A stretch of 64,000 bases of DNA from CAYUYV01 sp964561475 (lineage in GTDB: Bacteria; Pseudomonadota; Alphaproteobacteria; JAJFIK01), in NCBI GenBank assembly GCA_964561475.1, contig CAZLPU010000001.1:1-64000 (forward strand), in the 5' to 3' direction. The stretch's first letter is position 1. Every line of letters begins with the position of its first letter. Shown in pieces: positions 62,643-64,000 of the stretch. The notes under the pieces are model-generated. The model saw only the letters and a list, made by a program, of their open reading frames with translations, ran no database searches and had not been told where the DNA came from. The translations under genes were made by a program, and so were the position numbers.

Positions 62643-63530
62643 ATGACGTTTCCCAACTTTTTCATCATTGGCGCTGCAAAATGCGGGACAACGTCCCTTG
62701 CGGCCTGGTTGGGCGACCACCGGGACATTTTTCTCTGCCAGCCCAAAGAACCGAATTACTTCGCTCCGGATGTCACCTCTGATCGCAGTGCGCAGACGCC
62801 AGAGGCCTATGAGCGCCTTTTTCAGGGGGCGGATGGCGCCAAGTGTGTAGGTGAGGCCTCGACCACCTACATCCGTTCGGCCGTCGCGGTCCCATCCATT
62901 CTGGCGGCTCAGCCCGACGCGCGGTTTATTGTCTGCCTGCGGAATCCTGTCGATATGGCTCCATCTGTCCACGGTCAGTTGATCCGGTCCGGGCGGGAGA
63001 CCATCAGAGATTTCGAGACTGCTTGGTGCAGGTCCTGCGATGGGAGCGGGGAAGTGTCCGATGCGTCAGGCCATAGTCCCAAGAGCAAACATGACTACAA
63101 GGCAATGTGCGCCCTTGGTACCCAAGTCAAGGCCGTGCTGGATCATGTGCCGAGGGAGCGGGTTCACTTTATCTTTCTCGAGGATATGAGCCGGGAACCC
63201 GGCGCCACCTACCGGACCGCGCTTGCGTTTCTTGGGCTGGACGATGACGGCAGGACGGATTTCTCAGTGCACAACACAAGGGCTGTGCCCCGGTCTGTCC
63301 TGGTTGCTTCAGTGATCAGCCTGGGCACACGGATCAAAAAGCGGCTTGGTGTTTCAGGTCTTGGTGGGTTCGGCCGGGCGGTAAACCGATTGAACGAGCG
63401 CGGCGTGACCAAGGATGAGAAGACCTTGTCACCGGAACTCAAGACCTCGCTGCAGCAGACTTTTGGTCCGGAGATTCAGGCGTTGAGTCGTTTGACCGGC
63501 CGGGATCTCTCCCACTGGATGACCGGTTAA
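62643..63530 (+). CDS. Sulfotransferase
   Basis: A 295-residue PAPS-dependent sulfotransferase. The 5'-phosphosulfate loop is IIGAAKCGTTSLAAWLGDH at the N-terminus and the 3'-phosphate site is FIVCLRNPVDMAPSVHGQL. FIFLEDMSREPGATYRTALAFL is the typical later motif of heparan-type/NDST-like bacterial enzymes. It would sulfate a sugar or other polymer. Its codon use looks somewhat less GC-extreme than its left neighbours. It is followed within 20 bases by a glycosyltransferase, suggesting a polysaccharide or glycolipid locus that continues beyond the window. Confidence 0.88.
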   Translation: MTFPNFFIIGAAKCGTTSLAAWLGDHRDIFLCQPKEPNYFAPDVTSDRSAQTPEAYERLFQGADGAKCVGEASTTYIRSAVAVPSILAAQPDARFIVCLRNPVDMAPSVHGQLIRSGRETIRDFETAWCRSCDGSGEVSDASGHSPKSKHDYKAMCALGTQVKAVLDHVPRERVHFIFLEDMSREPGATYRTALAFLGLDDDGRTDFSVHNTRAVPRSVLVASVISLGTRIKKRLGVSGLGGFGRAVNRLNERGVTKDEKTLSPELKTSLQQTFGPEIQALSRLTGRDLSHWMTG

Positions 63531-63547
63531 GGGCGGGGCACTGTTCC

Positions 63548-64000
63548 ATGGGCCGTACAGGGATTGATGCCGTCCATATCATGAGGCCTGTTGGACCGTA
63601 CTACAGTATCGAGCGGGTTTACCAGGATGTCCGTCAGCACGCGCCCTTGGATGTGCCCATGCGGGCCTGGATCTGTCCTCATCCTTCCAGAGGCATCGTG
63701 CCCCGCATCAGGGGCGCAATTGCCGCGGCCCGGATCAAGGCCGACGTGTTCCACATGACCGGCCATGCCCATTATCTCGTATACTTCCTGCCCCGGAACC
63801 GCACCGTCCTGACCATCCATGACTGTGAATTCCTCGACCGGGAATCCGGACTGAAACGGTGGCTCCTGTGGCTGTTCTGGTTCTGGCTTGCGGAAAAGCG
63901 GTGCGCGAAGATCATTGCCATCTCCGAAGATGCCCGGGAGCGGATCCTCTCGCATCTGAACTGTATCCCTGAGAAGGTTGTGGTCATCAGCAATCCTGTC
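63548..64000 (+). CDS. GT4-type glycosyltransferase, 3' end outside the window
   Basis: 151 codons are open to the right edge. The N-terminal half of a GT-B fold is seen: IMRPVGPYYSIERVYQDV, ADVFHMTGHAHYLVYFLP, TVLTIHDCEFLDRESG and AKIIAISEDARERIL, ending VVVISNPV, the strand before the donor-binding domain of family 4 enzymes. It would transfer an NDP-sugar to a growing glycan. It is 17 bases after the sulfotransferase gene and is probably co-transcribed with it. Confidence 0.85.
   Translation, partial: MGRTGIDAVHIMRPVGPYYSIERVYQDVRQHAPLDVPMRAWICPHPSRGIVPRIRGAIAAARIKADVFHMTGHAHYLVYFLPRNRTVLTIHDCEFLDRESGLKRWLLWLFWFWLAEKRCAKIIAISEDARERILSHLNCIPEKVVVISNPV

Overview
The window is a GC-rich chromosomal segment of an alphaproteobacterium. 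The best evidence is the conserved block rpmH-rnpA-yidD-yidC-engB-argB (10.9-16.2 kb), the pyrimidine nucleotidase-dapD pair, DUF2336 and DUF1036 proteins, and alphaproteobacterial-type codon use. The species cannot be named from the sequence. Most genes are housekeeping or transport genes. One 10-base run of Ns at 42604-42613 shows that this is a scaffold, and the two sides of that gap do not fit together cleanly (see thiC).

Layout. 0-0.85 kb: the end of a TPR protein with near-identical 138-bp repeats, then tRNA-Arg(ACG) on the minus strand. 1-2.6 kb: an SLC13/DASS transporter. 2.7-10.6 kb: seven minus-strand genes (glk, tam, a two-domain VOC protein, a sensor kinase, a mercuric-reductase-like flavoprotein, its TVP38/DedA-like partner and a DUF547 protein). 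10.9-18.0 kb: the rpmH to argB block followed by a DUF1036 protein and a small membrane protein. 18.1-22.3 kb: enoyl-CoA hydratase, DUF2336, HAD nucleotidase and dapD.

22.5-32.0 kb is the most distinctive part. It holds two unassigned proteins (one perhaps a remote GvpL/F relative), a clear GvpL/F-family gas-vesicle-type protein with a degenerate J-like tail, and an 1105-residue HAMP/coiled-coil membrane protein. Next comes a complete photoactive yellow protein (PYP) module: pcl (p-coumarate CoA ligase) divergent from pyp-tal (PYP plus tyrosine ammonia-lyase). TAL makes p-coumarate from tyrosine, pCL activates it as a CoA thioester, and PYP carries it on a cysteine as a blue-light chromophore. 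As I recall, pyp genes in Rhodobacter lie among gas-vesicle genes, so the GvpL/F neighbour is notable, although no gvpA is visible here.

32.1-36.1 kb: a TroABCD/SitABCD-type manganese/zinc ABC importer in ATGA-coupled order; its likely regulator, MntR, is at 56.2-56.7 kb. 36.1-40.3 kb: an RND efflux adaptor and permease. 40.7-43.0 kb: a TPP riboswitch and thiC, broken by the assembly gap. 43.3-56.2 kb: a SHOCT lipoprotein, S9 and M20 peptidases, a Kef-type antiporter, a beta-propeller lipoprotein, a CurA-like reductase, a MATE exporter and a hemolysin III family protein. 56.2-64 kb: MntR, an RlmL-like methyltransferase, decayed hupE/DUF6644 remnants, PEP synthase, a D-2-hydroxyacid dehydrogenase, and the start of a glycan-type locus (sulfotransferase plus GT4 glycosyltransferase) that runs off the right edge.

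I see no IS element, prophage, CRISPR array or rRNA gene.
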